Below, one piece after another: positions 15,651 to 25,117 of a stretch of DNA of 64,000 nucleotides (the stretch's first letter is position 1; each line of letters begins with the position of its first letter). The stretch lies in the NCBI GenBank assembly GCA_020853095.1, contig JADYZN010000026.1, forward strand, positions 1-64,000, given 5' to 3'. A program made the position numbers and the translations under genes. The notes below the pieces were generated by a model. That model was not told the DNA's origin and did not search any database. It was given only the letters and a program-made list of their open reading frames with translations. Origin of the DNA: Phycisphaerales bacterium. Lineage in GTDB: Bacteria > Planctomycetota > Phycisphaerae > Tepidisphaerales > Tepidisphaeraceae.

Positions 15651-17651
15651 TCACCAGTTGGCGACGACCGGCACATCGCCGCTCATGCCGTAATCGAAGC
15701 CGGTGTCTCCGGCCGTCCAGCCGCGCGTGGCGTCGCTGTCGAACGCCCAGGAGCCGTTGCGGTAGACGCCCACACGGGTCTGGCCCGTGCCGGCCCAGTC
15801 GCCCAGGATCGGGAGATCGCCGCTGAGGCCGAAGGAGAAGCCGCTGTCGCCGGCCCCATAGCCGCGGGTTCCATCATCATCAAACGCCCAGCCGCCATTG
15901 CGGTAGACCCCGACATCATCATGGCCCACCCCCGTCCAATCGCCGATGATCGGGACATCGCCGGCCAAACCGAAGGCAAATCCCGCATCGCCGCCGGTGG
16001 AACCGATGACGCCATCGCTGTCCAAGGCCCAGCCGCCATTGCGGAAGACGCCGACGTTGTCGCTTCCATCGCCGTTCCAGTCACCGATGATCGGGACATC
16101 CCCGGCCTGGCCATAGCCAAACTGGGCGTCGCCGCTCTGGAAACCGAGCACGCCGTTGGAATCCAGGATCCAAAGCCCATCTCGGAAGACGCCGACATCC
16201 GTCTTGCCGTCATTGTTCCAGTCGCCGACCACCGCCTTGTCGCCGGCCTGGCCGAGGACAAACTGGGCATCGCCGGTTTGGAATCCTTCGACGCCGTTGG
16301 TGTCCAGAATCCAGAATCCATTCCTGAAGATGCCTGCCTTGTCCTTCCCGACGCCATTCCAGTCGCCGGTGACGGGAGTGTCGCCGGTGGTTCCCACGAC
16401 AAATGAGCTGTCGCCGGTGGAGTAACCATCCACCCCATCGCTGTCGACCACCCAGTCGCCATTGCGGAAAATGCCCGCGTTTGAATCCAACCGCGTCTGG
16501 CCCACCGGATTGATCCGCACCGTGACGAAAGAGAAAGAAATGCCGCTGGCCGTGACCATGTCCAGGTCGCCGTCACGATCCACATCCGCCAGATGAGTGT
16601 CCGCAACGGTTGTTTCCACGTCGTAGGCGGCCTTTTTGGCGAACGTGCCATCACCCAGATTTCTCAAGATCGTCACCGTACTGCCGGTTCCATTGGTCAC
16701 GACCAGGTCCGGATGCGCATCGCCAGTGACATCGCCCGCTTCAAGGGTGAGGGGATAGTCTCCCACCTTGTACTCCTCACCCGCGGCGAACGTCCCATCC
16801 CCATTGTTGAGGCAAACCGAAACCTTTCCGGTCAGGTAATTAGCCGTCGCCAGGTCGTCATAGCCGTCAGAATTCAGGTCCGACATGACCAGGGCGACGG
16901 GGTAGCTGCCCACGGTGTAATCAACCCTCGTGTCGAACTTGTCCGTTCCCTGGTTGATCATGACCGAAGCGGTGTTGGCACCGGAATTGGAGGTGATCAA
17001 ATCCATCTTGCCATCGTGGTTGACATCCGACGCCGCGATGGAAGTCGGACCGCTGCCCACGTTGAAATCAACACTTGCAAAGAACGACCCTTCTCCCTTG
17101 TTATACAATACCGAAATCGTGGAAGGGCCATAGTCGGCCGTGGCGATGTCCACGTGGCCATCCGCATTGAGATCCGCCGCCACGATGGAATCGGGATTGC
17201 TACCCACCGCGTAATCCGTCCTGGATCCGAGCGTGCCATTTCCCTGGTTGATCAGCACCGAAACGGTACCGGCCGCGTAGTTCGCGACGATCACGTCTTT
17301 GTGGCCATCTCCGTTCACATCCGCGGTTGTCAGGGATCGGGGGTCATCGCCCACCGTGTAATCGGCTCTTGGGGCATAGGTTCCATCCCCCTGATTGAGC
17401 AGGACCGAGATGGAGTCGCCTGCGGAATTGGCCGTCACCAGATCGACGTAATTGTCGCCATTCAGATTTTCGGAAATCACCATTTTGGGAGTATTTCCCA
17501 CGGCGTAGGCGGTGCCTGACGATGCAAAACCATCGCCGGCGAGCAGCACCCGCTGTTCCAACGTTTCACACGAGGTGCGGGCCTTAGTCCGCGCCGACGA
17601 TGGTTGATCCGAAGAACGCCCAAAACGATGAAAAAACTTCCGCAAAGACAT
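15651..17651 (-). CDS. Surface FG-GAP/VCBS repeat protein with LEQRVLL planctomycete motif
   Basis: A 666-residue secreted protein. Residues 28-37 hold CETLEQRVLL, a form of the N-terminal sorting or processing motif (LEPR-type) of large planctomycete surface proteins; it replaces a standard signal peptide. Residues 55-410 contain about seven VCBS/FG-GAP repeats, each with a calcium-binding-like DVNGDGHKDVIVAN loop. Residues 415-666 carry six shorter repeats of about 43 residues (VGVFRNGGWALDSDGV, GDVPIIGDWNGDG). ATG at 17651 has AAAGGAG seven bases upstream; an earlier in-frame ATG at 17699 does not. It is probably an adhesive or structural surface protein folded as propellers. Confidence 0.88.
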   Translation of the reverse strand: MSLRKFFHRFGRSSDQPSSARTKARTSCETLEQRVLLAGDGFASSGTAYAVGNTPKMVISENLNGDNYVDLVTANSAGDSISVLLNQGDGTYAPRADYTVGDDPRSLTTADVNGDGHKDVIVANYAAGTVSVLINQGNGTLGSRTDYAVGSNPDSIVAADLNADGHVDIATADYGPSTISVLYNKGEGSFFASVDFNVGSGPTSIAASDVNHDGKMDLITSNSGANTASVMINQGTDKFDTRVDYTVGSYPVALVMSDLNSDGYDDLATANYLTGKVSVCLNNGDGTFAAGEEYKVGDYPLTLEAGDVTGDAHPDLVVTNGTGSTVTILRNLGDGTFAKKAAYDVETTVADTHLADVDRDGDLDMVTASGISFSFVTVRINPVGQTRLDSNAGIFRNGDWVVDSDGVDGYSTGDSSFVVGTTGDTPVTGDWNGVGKDKAGIFRNGFWILDTNGVEGFQTGDAQFVLGQAGDKAVVGDWNNDGKTDVGVFRDGLWILDSNGVLGFQSGDAQFGYGQAGDVPIIGDWNGDGSDNVGVFRNGGWALDSDGVIGSTGGDAGFAFGLAGDVPIIGDWTGVGHDDVGVYRNGGWAFDDDGTRGYGAGDSGFSFGLSGDLPILGDWAGTGQTRVGVYRNGSWAFDSDATRGWTAGDTGFDYGMSGDVPVVANW

Positions 17652-17839
17652 GAGAAACTCCTTTTCCAGGTAATACAAGACGGATGGATTGAACGACAAT
17701 CACAACGTCCGCCAAGATTTTGACAAAATTCTCCATGCCTGGAATTTGCCCTGACAGGGCTGAATCGGATGTTGGTGAATGGATCACGCAATACCGAATC
17801 AGGCAGGAAGGATGATTGTGTATCGTCGATCGCTTCGGA

Positions 17840-19000
17840 TTAACTTCGTTTTTTTTGCGACGATTCAAACAGCGGATTGGTGATCTTCGATTTGACGCTC
17901 TGATCGGCCACAACCATGGTCGGTTGTGGCTTGGCTTCGCGATGATCGCGAGTTGCTACTTTTGTGATTTCTTGTGTTTTTTCCCGTAATTTTGGATTAT
18001 TTTCGTTTTCGTTTTCTTCTTCGTTTGCCGCCACGTCCGGTCGATAGAGCCGGCCGCCAAAGGCTTTCATGTATTCGGTCCAATCGCCTTCGCCGCCGGT
18101 GTTGGCGTCGCCGCGCGTGGCCGTCAGCGCCATCATCAGTTTGGCGTCCATGTTCTCCAGGGCGTGGACCATGATCGCCTCCGGCGTCGCGGGGGTTTTG
18201 ACGGCGCCGAATTCCGGCGTTCCGTGATGGGAGATGATGATGTGTTGAACCACGTCGATGATCTTCCGCGGGATCGGCTCTCCCAGTATCTCCTCGGCCG
18301 CTTTGGCCTTTTGCTCGACCCACATCGCGCTTTTGACGATGTGGCCCACCAGTTGGCCGCCATCGCTGTAACCAAAGGCCGAGTCGTAGCGCAATTCCCA
18401 CGTCTTGGCGATGTCGTGCAGAAAAATGCCGGTCAACACCAGATCGCGGTTGATCCCCGGATAAAACCGCACCACCGCGTCCGCGACCTGCATCGAATTG
18501 AGCGTGTGTTCCAGCAGCCCGCCGATGTAGGCGTGATGAAACGTGCTGGCGGCCGGCGCCTTGGCGAGGGCGTTCATCAGGTCCTCATCGTCCAGGTACG
18601 CCTTCACCAGCGCTGACAGATGTCGGTTCTTCAGGGTTCCGCAGATTTCAAACAGTTTCTGGCACATCTCGTCGATGTCCCGGCTGGTGTGGGGCATCAG
18701 GTCGGAGATGTCAAAACTGTCCTCCTTGGCCGGCCAGAGCTGTTCGATGATGAACTGCAGATTGTTCTGGTAATTCTCCACCCGCCCCCGCACGCGCAGA
18801 AAACCGCTGTCGGGGATGGCGTTGAAGATCTCACGGCTCGCGTTCCACATCCGCGCCGTCACCTGCGCGGTGCGGTCGGAGACGAACGCCTTGATGAAGT
18901 ATTTGCCGGTGGTGGTCGCCGAAAACTGCTTGCCGGTGACGACAAAAACGTCCTCCACCACGTCGCCCGGAACGCAATCCCGCAAAAAGAGTCGCCGCAT
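17840..19000 (-). CDS. YhaM-like 3'-5' exoribonuclease (OB-fold plus HD domain)
   Basis: A 386-residue protein. Residues 1-95 are an OB-fold nucleic-acid domain (GKYFIKAFVSDRTAQVTARM, LRVRGRVENYQNN). Residues 150-310 are an HD phosphohydrolase domain with HHAYIGGLLEHTL, the HD pair in GIFLHDIAKTWEL and a later HIIISHHG. The order matches YhaM, a 3'-5' exoribonuclease. The C-terminal 70 residues are charged, Asn/Glu-rich and variable. It is transcribed away from the surface protein gene on the same strand with a 188-base gap, so probably separately. Confidence 0.88.
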   Translation of the reverse strand: MRRLFLRDCVPGDVVEDVFVVTGKQFSATTTGKYFIKAFVSDRTAQVTARMWNASREIFNAIPDSGFLRVRGRVENYQNNLQFIIEQLWPAKEDSFDISDLMPHTSRDIDEMCQKLFEICGTLKNRHLSALVKAYLDDEDLMNALAKAPAASTFHHAYIGGLLEHTLNSMQVADAVVRFYPGINRDLVLTGIFLHDIAKTWELRYDSAFGYSDGGQLVGHIVKSAMWVEQKAKAAEEILGEPIPRKIIDVVQHIIISHHGTPEFGAVKTPATPEAIMVHALENMDAKLMMALTATRGDANTGGEGDWTEYMKAFGGRLYRPDVAANEEENENENNPKLREKTQEITKVATRDHREAKPQPTMVVADQSVKSKITNPLFESSQKKRS

Positions 19001-19058
19001 ATGATTGATCTACGGTTAAATTCCATTGTCGGCAAATTGCCGCACTGCAAAAACGGTA

Positions 19059-20501
19059 TCAGAACTGAAAATAAATGAACTGGCTTGGCGCACTGATCAG
19101 AAGGGCGTTGCGCATCCACAACAGACACAGGAAAAACAGACAACCCAGCACCAACGCCCTCCGAAACCCCAACGGCCGGGCCTCAACCCATTGCTTGGTG
19201 GTTGGCATCACGTTGACGAAACCCACCAGCACCGCCAGAAACAGCATTTGATAACCGCTAACATCGAATGACACCAGCAACTTTTGTCCAAAACTCGAAA
19301 TTCCCGCCATGCTCTTGAGCAGATGCCATGCCCGATCGACCGAATTGGATCGGAAAAAAACCCATCCCACCACCACCGCGATAAAAGTCAGCACCCGTGC
19401 CAGAGGTATCGGCAGGGGCGTTTGCCGTTTCGCCCAGAGATGGTTGACCACCAATAGAACCCCGTGATATCCGCCCCAGATGATATAAGTCCACCCCGCC
19501 CCATGCCAGAACCCTCCCAGCAGCATGGTCACCATGAGGTTGAGCTGCCGGCGACCTTCGCCCTTGCGATTGCCCCCCAGCGGGATGTACAGATAATCAC
19601 GCAAAAACCGCGACAACGTGATGTGCCATCGCCGCCAGAAATCGACGATGTTCACCGAACGATAGGGGGAGTCAAAATTGTCCGGCAGGCGCACGTTGAA
19701 CAGCATCGACAACCCGATCGCCATGTCCGAATAGCCCGAAAAGTCGAAATAAAGCTGCATCGTGTAGGCGATCGCCCCGCGCCAGGCGTCAAAAAAATGA
19801 ACGGCCGCGGTTGAGTCGAACACGCCATTCGCCCAGGGTCCGCAAGTATCCGCAATAATGACTTTTTTGCACAATCCAAGGGTGAAAAACGCAATCCCGA
19901 TGTGGATGTTGTTCGGCTGCCATTTTTTGGAATCCGCCAGCGCGAACTGCGGCATGATCTCGCTGTGATGGACGATCGGCCCGGCGATCAGGTGGGGGAA
20001 AAAAACCACGAACAGGCAGTACCGGAAAAAATCCAATTCCCTGGCCGCCCCTTTGTAAGCATCCACCAGGAACGCGATCTGGGTAAACGTAAAAAACGAA
20101 ATTCCAAGCGGCAGGACGATTTGCAACGGTGCGAATGTCTGTCCGGTCAGCGTGTCCCAGTTGAACAGCGCGAAATTGGCGTACTTGAAATAGGCCAGTG
20201 CCGACAGGTTGGCCGTCACGCCGATGGTTAAAATCCATTTTTTGGGAAATCGACGGACCAGCGCCCCGATGACGTAGTTGCCGGTGATGCTGAGGAGAAT
20301 CAGCGCCAGGTTGGAATCGGCGAGGCTGAAATGCGGCCAGGATTTGAGCACCCGGTCCCAATCCCAATAGGCGTAAAAAACCAGCGACGCCACCACCAGC
20401 AGCGCATTGGCCAGGCCGCGCGACAACTTGGCCGACAGGTAATAAACCGCCAGACAGATCGGCAGGAAAATGAAGATGAACTCGAAACTGTTGTAGAGCA
20501 T
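19059..20501 (-). CDS. MBOAT family O-acyltransferase (AlgI/DltB-like)
   Basis: A 480-residue polytopic protein with about 11 hydrophobic helices, starting MLYNSFEFIFIFLPI, a typical MBOAT N-terminus. The central motif VDFWRRWHITLSRFLRDYLY, then LGGFWHGAGWTYIIWGGYHG, gives the conserved WHxS segment and the invariant active-site His. These proteins pass acyl groups from acyl-CoA across the membrane to glycans. Start at 20501 is four bases after the stop of the upstream SGNH gene; a longer start at 20615 overlaps that gene and is rejected. The pair probably O-acetylates an exported polysaccharide. Confidence 0.9.
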   Translation of the reverse strand: MLYNSFEFIFIFLPICLAVYYLSAKLSRGLANALLVVASLVFYAYWDWDRVLKSWPHFSLADSNLALILLSITGNYVIGALVRRFPKKWILTIGVTANLSALAYFKYANFALFNWDTLTGQTFAPLQIVLPLGISFFTFTQIAFLVDAYKGAARELDFFRYCLFVVFFPHLIAGPIVHHSEIMPQFALADSKKWQPNNIHIGIAFFTLGLCKKVIIADTCGPWANGVFDSTAAVHFFDAWRGAIAYTMQLYFDFSGYSDMAIGLSMLFNVRLPDNFDSPYRSVNIVDFWRRWHITLSRFLRDYLYIPLGGNRKGEGRRQLNLMVTMLLGGFWHGAGWTYIIWGGYHGVLLVVNHLWAKRQTPLPIPLARVLTFIAVVVGWVFFRSNSVDRAWHLLKSMAGISSFGQKLLVSFDVSGYQMLFLAVLVGFVNVMPTTKQWVEARPLGFRRALVLGCLFFLCLLWMRNALLISAPSQFIYFQF

Positions 20502-20505
20502 CGGG

Positions 20506-22314
20506 TTATGAAGGGGCAATGACCTGCCGCATTGTCCAGAGTGTCGCCATTGCGGCCGGGTCGAAATTGGCAATGGCCGACACCACCCCCTCCTGGGGAT
20601 CAATCGCCAGGACAAACAGCCCCGGCTTGTGGTTGTACAAGTTGCGATAGCTGATCCGCGCCGCGGTCTTTTCGTCGCCGCTGATCAATTCAATGAACAT
20701 GGCCGGCCCGCTGTCGGATACCAGTTGCGACAGTTTCTTTCGCAGGATCGCCTGCTTCGGGTTCTGATCGATCTTGAGGAGGTCGGCATACGGCCCGGTT
20801 CCGAATGCGGCCACCAGCGGCCCATTGGACGCCAGGGCGGATTGCACCTTGGCCGGCAGCGCATCCACCGGGCCGGTGACGGGTTTGCCATCGCTTCGCA
20901 CGAGCAAAATCAGATGATGGTTGTATCGGCCCAGCCACTGGTTCAAGCTGACGGTTTCATGGGCGATTTCTCGGCTTTGCAAATCCGCCGATCGCAGCAG
21001 GTCGCCGGCGGCCTGTTCATCGAAATAGATCGGAACACCCTGTCGGGCCAGTTCCACCACCTGTTGGGGCGTGATCGCATCGGGATGGTCCGGCGGATGA
21101 TTCACCAGATATTTAACACCCACATCCGGCCGGTCGGCAAAGAGATTGCCATCGGTCAGTTGATGGTCGCCTTGTGCGATGACATACAGCCCCTTCGCCG
21201 GATCGACGGCCACCGGCGCCAAACCCAGCGCCGGGCGCAACCGATGAATCAGGTGCTCGGTCCGCACGCGACGACAATAGGGCTGGGTGTGATATTCGGT
21301 ATCAAAATAACATTCGCGCGGATAAGAAGGCTCTGCCGGTGTGCCGACGATTTCAAACCCCAGCGCATTCAAAAATTCAATGGATTCGGGCGGCGGCTGA
21401 TCCATCGCCTGCTTTTGCGGTGTTTCTGGTCGCATGACGTTGGGCCACGTCCACAACACCCGCACCCCATGCTCTTTGGCCCATCGTGAAAAATCGACGA
21501 GATGGGAGGATGATTCAAACTGCCGCGATGGATAGATGTATCCGCTGGCGGCGGTAAAGGCGTGTTTGGCGGGCCAGAAGGCGCGGATGTCGCCGTTGGG
21601 ACTCATGTTGGCGGTGTAATAGGTCGCGATGTCCTTCAACTGATGTTCGCGGTCTCGCGCCCAGGTCAGCCAACCGTGAAACGAATCCCAATATTCCCCC
21701 AGAGGCACGGAATAGAGCGCCCGCAACGCCCGGACGGGGCCTAATTGCCGGAAATAGGATTTGTCATAGGTGCTGAAATAAGGCCATGCCACCTGGTTGA
21801 TCGCGCCTCCGGGTTGTGGCCACAGGCCGTATTCCATGCACAACAAGGCCACATCGCCGCGCCGAAGGATTCGCTTGGGCCGATCCAACAGATATTCCGC
21901 CCCCAGGCCGCCATGCGTGGCGAAATTGATCGTGGGCCAGCCCAGTTTTTTCTCGATCAATTCGCCATCGACCCCGAACAACGCCCCTGATCCGCCGATG
22001 ATCATCAGCCGGGCGTGGTCGCCGGCGGCGGTGCGGGCGGCCACCACTTCCTTGCGGCCGTACAGCGCATCCACCCACGCCACCTCGGCACTGTCATAAT
22101 GATTCAAAATCCCCAGCGTCAACCCGGGCAGCAGCACCACCAGCGTCGCCAGGCAGGCCAGCCACACCCACCCAAATCCCCGCTTTGACGTGGCGGCGAT
22201 CGGCACGATGGCCATCCGGTGGCCCGGCCCATGCGTGGCATGTCCTTCGCCCGAAACCGGTCGAGAGGATGATGTGCCGGCCTGTGAGTTGGATGATTCG
22301 GTTCTATTGCCCAC
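20506..22314 (-). CDS. Membrane-anchored SGNH-hydrolase-like protein with C-terminal ILEI-like domain
   Basis: A 602-residue protein. One transmembrane helix at 48-70 anchors it; residues 95-375 resemble an SGNH/AlgJ-type acyltransferase, with LMIIGGSGALFGVDG providing the nucleophile Ser and a late YHTQPYCRRVRTEHL carrying the His. Residues about 445-590 (LVRSDGKPVTGPVDALPAKV, AFGTGPYADLLK, GLFVLAIDPQEGVV) look like an interleukin-like EMT inducer (FAM3/ILEI-type) fold, assigned by pattern with modest certainty. It is immediately upstream of the MBOAT gene, matching the two-component logic of glycan O-acetylation: the MBOAT exports the acyl group and this protein transfers it. Confidence 0.7.
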   Translation of the reverse strand: MGNRTESSNSQAGTSSSRPVSGEGHATHGPGHRMAIVPIAATSKRGFGWVWLACLATLVVLLPGLTLGILNHYDSAEVAWVDALYGRKEVVAARTAAGDHARLMIIGGSGALFGVDGELIEKKLGWPTINFATHGGLGAEYLLDRPKRILRRGDVALLCMEYGLWPQPGGAINQVAWPYFSTYDKSYFRQLGPVRALRALYSVPLGEYWDSFHGWLTWARDREHQLKDIATYYTANMSPNGDIRAFWPAKHAFTAASGYIYPSRQFESSSHLVDFSRWAKEHGVRVLWTWPNVMRPETPQKQAMDQPPPESIEFLNALGFEIVGTPAEPSYPRECYFDTEYHTQPYCRRVRTEHLIHRLRPALGLAPVAVDPAKGLYVIAQGDHQLTDGNLFADRPDVGVKYLVNHPPDHPDAITPQQVVELARQGVPIYFDEQAAGDLLRSADLQSREIAHETVSLNQWLGRYNHHLILLVRSDGKPVTGPVDALPAKVQSALASNGPLVAAFGTGPYADLLKIDQNPKQAILRKKLSQLVSDSGPAMFIELISGDEKTAARISYRNLYNHKPGLFVLAIDPQEGVVSAIANFDPAAMATLWTMRQVIAPS

Positions 22315-22341
22315 TCTTGCCCTCGAAAACCGGGTGCGAAA

Positions 22342-22357
22342 AAGGTGCGAACACCTT
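22342..22357. other. Small hairpin upstream of the SGNH gene
   Basis: AAGGTG-CGAA-CACCTT, a six-base-pair stem with a four-base loop, lies 28 bases before the SGNH start codon on the minus strand. It could fold in the leader mRNA. No function can be assigned. Confidence 0.3.
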
Positions 22358-22499
22358 ACAGACTCCGCATACGCCCGTCACGCGACCGCTGCCGCGGGCC
22401 GCCATCGCTCGCCGTCGGTGAATTTCCGTAAAGTATGACGTTGCTTAATGGCCTTTGAGGGTGAATAATAACCCTGTTCCACAACACAGGTAGTTATAT

Positions 22500-23678
22500 A
22501 TGAGCGGCAACACCAAAATCGGACAAATTGTCGAGAATGCGGACATCGACCGGGACACCCCCCAGCCGGAGATTCACGTTGAGGAGCGACGGCTGACGTT
22601 GCACGATTTTCTCAAGACCGTCATCAAGGCGGGCGGGTCCGACCTGCACCTTCAGGCCGATTCGGTCCCGATGGTGCGGGTGGATGGGCGCGCCAGGTTT
22701 ATGGATTGCCTGCCGCCATCCAACGAGCAGCTCGGCGAATACATCAAGATTCTGGTCAAGGATGAGGAACACGAGAAGATGCTCGAACACCGCGGCGCGG
22801 TCGACGTCTCCTACGCCATGCCGGATGGGTCGGCTCGATTCCGCGTCAACATCTTTCACAGCCGGCAGAAATACGCCATCGTCATGCGCCGGATCATCAC
22901 CAAGATCCCCAATTTTGAGGAACTCAACCTGCCGCCGCAGGTGGAGGAACTGGCCAACCATCATCGCGGGATCGTGATCGTTTCGGGAACCACCGGCAGC
23001 GGCAAATCGACGACGCTGGCCGCCATCATCGGCAAAATCAACCGCACCCGGTCCGAACGCATCATCACCATCGAAGACCCCATTGAATACCAGCACGACA
23101 ACGCCAAGTCGCTGGTCAGCCAGGTCGAGGTGGGAACCGACACCGAAAGTTACGAGTTCGGCCTGCGCGAGATGATGCGTCAGGACCCGGACACCATCCT
23201 CATCGGCGAAATCCGCGACACCTATTCGCTCTCCACCGCGTTGCGCGCCGCCGACACCGGCCACCTGGTCTTCACCACCGTCCACGCCACCAACGCCTCG
23301 ATGACGGTGGAACGCATGGTGTCGCTGTTTGATCCGGTACAGAAGGATCTTCAGCAGACGCAGTTGGGAATGAACCTGATCGCGGTCTGCTGTCAGCGCC
23401 TGGCCAAACGACGCGATGGGAAGGGGCGGGTTCCGGTGGTCGAGATCATGATGGCCACGCCGATCGTGCGGAAATACATCCTCGAGGGTGAATTTGAAAA
23501 GCTCAAGGGAACGGTCGGCAACCGCGAATCCGGAAGCCAGAGCTTCGATCAGCACCTGACCGAGCTGTTCGTCAAGCAGATCATCGACGTCAACGAGGCC
23601 AAACGGCTGGCGACCAACGTCGATGCGTTGAACCTGGCCCTGCGCGGGATCACCAACAGCGACACGCGATTGAGATAG
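22500..23678 (+). CDS. Type IV pilus retraction ATPase, PilT/PilU family
   Basis: A 392-residue secretion ATPase. The N-terminal PAS-like domain (GGSDLHLQADSVPMVRVDG) is followed by Walker A GTTGSGKST, the Asp box ITIEDPIEYQHD, Walker B GEIRD and the His box TTVHATNAS. The C-terminal GSQSFDQHLTELFVKQIIDV resembles PilU more than PilT, and the PilT AIRNLIRE motif is not evident. It powers pilus retraction or assists PilT in twitching motility. No other pil gene is nearby. It is convergent with the PEGA lipoprotein gene, with a four-base gap. Confidence 0.93.
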   Translation: MSGNTKIGQIVENADIDRDTPQPEIHVEERRLTLHDFLKTVIKAGGSDLHLQADSVPMVRVDGRARFMDCLPPSNEQLGEYIKILVKDEEHEKMLEHRGAVDVSYAMPDGSARFRVNIFHSRQKYAIVMRRIITKIPNFEELNLPPQVEELANHHRGIVIVSGTTGSGKSTTLAAIIGKINRTRSERIITIEDPIEYQHDNAKSLVSQVEVGTDTESYEFGLREMMRQDPDTILIGEIRDTYSLSTALRAADTGHLVFTTVHATNASMTVERMVSLFDPVQKDLQQTQLGMNLIAVCCQRLAKRRDGKGRVPVVEIMMATPIVRKYILEGEFEKLKGTVGNRESGSQSFDQHLTELFVKQIIDVNEAKRLATNVDALNLALRGITNSDTRLR

Positions 23679-23682
23679 ACTT

Positions 23683-24108
23683 TCACGGGGTCTCGGTGGG
23701 GCCTTCGAGCCGGCCCTGGAGTTGATGGGCACGCTCGAGCATTCCCTGCGGGTCGGATGGCTGGGTGCTGGGGGCCAGCGTGTACGTCAGGTGGCGGTCA
23801 TCGTGCATGGGGATGGGAAGAACCACGAAAATCAAATCGAATGGAACCCATTGCCAGATCGGGGCGACCAGATACTCGTGGGTCTTGAGGGTTTCATACC
23901 CCTCCTTGCGGACCTGCACATCGTAGTCGCCGTACCATGTGAAATCGATGGTCATGGGCGTCCGTCCGGCCTCGCGGCCATTGAGATCAACCAGCGCGCC
24001 CGAGGGGTTGGATTGAATGGACATGGTTCGGCGCACGCACCCGGCCGGCAGCAACAACAGCGCGGTCAGAACAAGGATCGCCAGGGCATAATAAGATGAA
24101 CGGTTCAA
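23683..24108 (-). CDS. PEGA domain lipoprotein
   Basis: A 141-residue lipoprotein: the signal peptide ends in the lipobox LLPAGC24, followed by a PEGA domain (MSIQSNPSGALVDLNGREAG, RTPMTIDFTWYGDYDVQVRK). A second hydrophobic segment (IWQWVPFDLIFVVLPIP) is typical of this planctomycete-type family. PEGA domains are surface-exposed and have no known catalytic role. Monocistronic. Confidence 0.8.
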   Translation of the reverse strand: MNRSSYYALAILVLTALLLLPAGCVRRTMSIQSNPSGALVDLNGREAGRTPMTIDFTWYGDYDVQVRKEGYETLKTHEYLVAPIWQWVPFDLIFVVLPIPMHDDRHLTYTLAPSTQPSDPQGMLERAHQLQGRLEGPTETP

Positions 24109-24180
24109 GGTGGGGTGAGTATAAAGTGCGAAGGGTTGGCCGCAAGGGCGGTCGGAAGGTTCTGTTGAGCCGAAGCGTCA

Positions 24181-24210
24181 AACTGTCCCGACACTCCTGA
24201 AATGTCCCAG
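24181..24210. repeat. Pair of TGTCCC motifs resembling an insertion-sequence terminus
   Basis: AACTGTCCC (24181-24189) and AAATGTCCC (24200-24208) sit 20 bases apart. On the other strand they read GGGACATTTC and GGGACAGTTT, close to the GGACATTTC boxes of the IS end at 73-116. It may be the vestige of a related element; no transposase is near. Confidence 0.3.
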
Positions 24211-24304
24211 GTTGGAAAGTTATGATGATAAGCCCGAAGGGTCTTGTCATGCGGCGGCGATTCACGCCAACGGCGGATTGACGGAATTCCAAACAAGGCG
24301 TGAT

Positions 24305-24333
24305 TTGACTCTGGTGGGCCGCTTCATTAGATT
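24305..24333 (+). promoter_or_regulatory. Candidate sigma70-type promoter for kdsB-pyrG
   Basis: TTGACT (24305-24310) and TAGATT (24328-24333) are separated by 17 bases and lie 50 bases before the TTG start codon of kdsB. Spacing and sequence fit a housekeeping promoter. Confidence 0.5.
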
Positions 24334-24382
24334 CGCTCCGCAGTTTGAGTTTGGGCTTTGGGGCGTGTTTTGAGGTTCACTC

Positions 24383-25117
24383 TTGGCTGCACTGGTTGTC
24401 ATTCCCGCCCGTTACGCTTCCACCCGATTTCCCGGTAAGATGCTCGCCAACCAGACCGGCCGGCCGCTGGTGCAGCACGTGGTGGATCGGTTGCGGGGTT
24501 GTGCGAAAGTATCGCAAGTGCTTGTGGCGGCGGATGATACGCGCATTGTCGAGGCGTTGCGGCCATTTGGGACGCGATGTGTGATGACCGCGGCGCATCA
24601 TCAGAGCGGGACGGATCGGATCGCGGAGGTGGCCCGGCAGGTTCAGGATCGGATCATCGTCAACGTGCAGGGAGATGAGCCGGAGATCGAGCCGCGGGTC
24701 GTCGATGGTTTGATCGAACGGATGGAATCGTCGGCCGACGACATGGCGACGGCGGCGGCGGTGTTTCCCCCCCGTGCGGATGTGAACGATCCGAACCTCG
24801 TGAAGGTGGTGCGGACGCTGGATGGCCGGGCGGTTTATTTTTCGCGCAGCCCGATACCGTACCGTCGGGATGAGACAACGCGGGTGAATCCGCCGTATTA
24901 TCTGCATCTGGGGGTTTATGCGTATCGGCGGGAGTTTTTGCTGGAATTTGCATCGTGGGAGCCCACGCCGCTGGAACAGGCGGAAAAACTGGAACAGTTG
25001 CGGGCGCTGGAGCATGGGCGTTCGATTTTCGTGGGACTTGTCGAGCGGGTGACGAACGGGATTGACACGCCCGAACAGTATGCCGAATTTGTCAGGCGGG
25101 CAGGAGAGCGATCATGA
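24383..25117 (+). CDS. kdsB: 3-deoxy-manno-octulosonate cytidylyltransferase (CMP-Kdo synthetase)
   Basis: A 244-residue nucleotidyltransferase that activates Kdo with CTP for lipopolysaccharide core synthesis. The nucleotide loop VIPARYASTRFPGKML opens the protein; VNVQGDEPEI supplies the catalytic Asp residues, and YRRDETTRVNPPYYLHLGVYAYRREFLL and PLEQAEKLEQLRALEHG complete the family pattern. The start is TTG at 24383 with a GAGG site seven bases upstream; no ATG fits. Its end overlaps pyrG by four bases, coupling Kdo activation to the enzyme that supplies CTP. Confidence 0.95.
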   Translation: MAALVVIPARYASTRFPGKMLANQTGRPLVQHVVDRLRGCAKVSQVLVAADDTRIVEALRPFGTRCVMTAAHHQSGTDRIAEVARQVQDRIIVNVQGDEPEIEPRVVDGLIERMESSADDMATAAAVFPPRADVNDPNLVKVVRTLDGRAVYFSRSPIPYRRDETTRVNPPYYLHLGVYAYRREFLLEFASWEPTPLEQAEKLEQLRALEHGRSIFVGLVERVTNGIDTPEQYAEFVRRAGERS

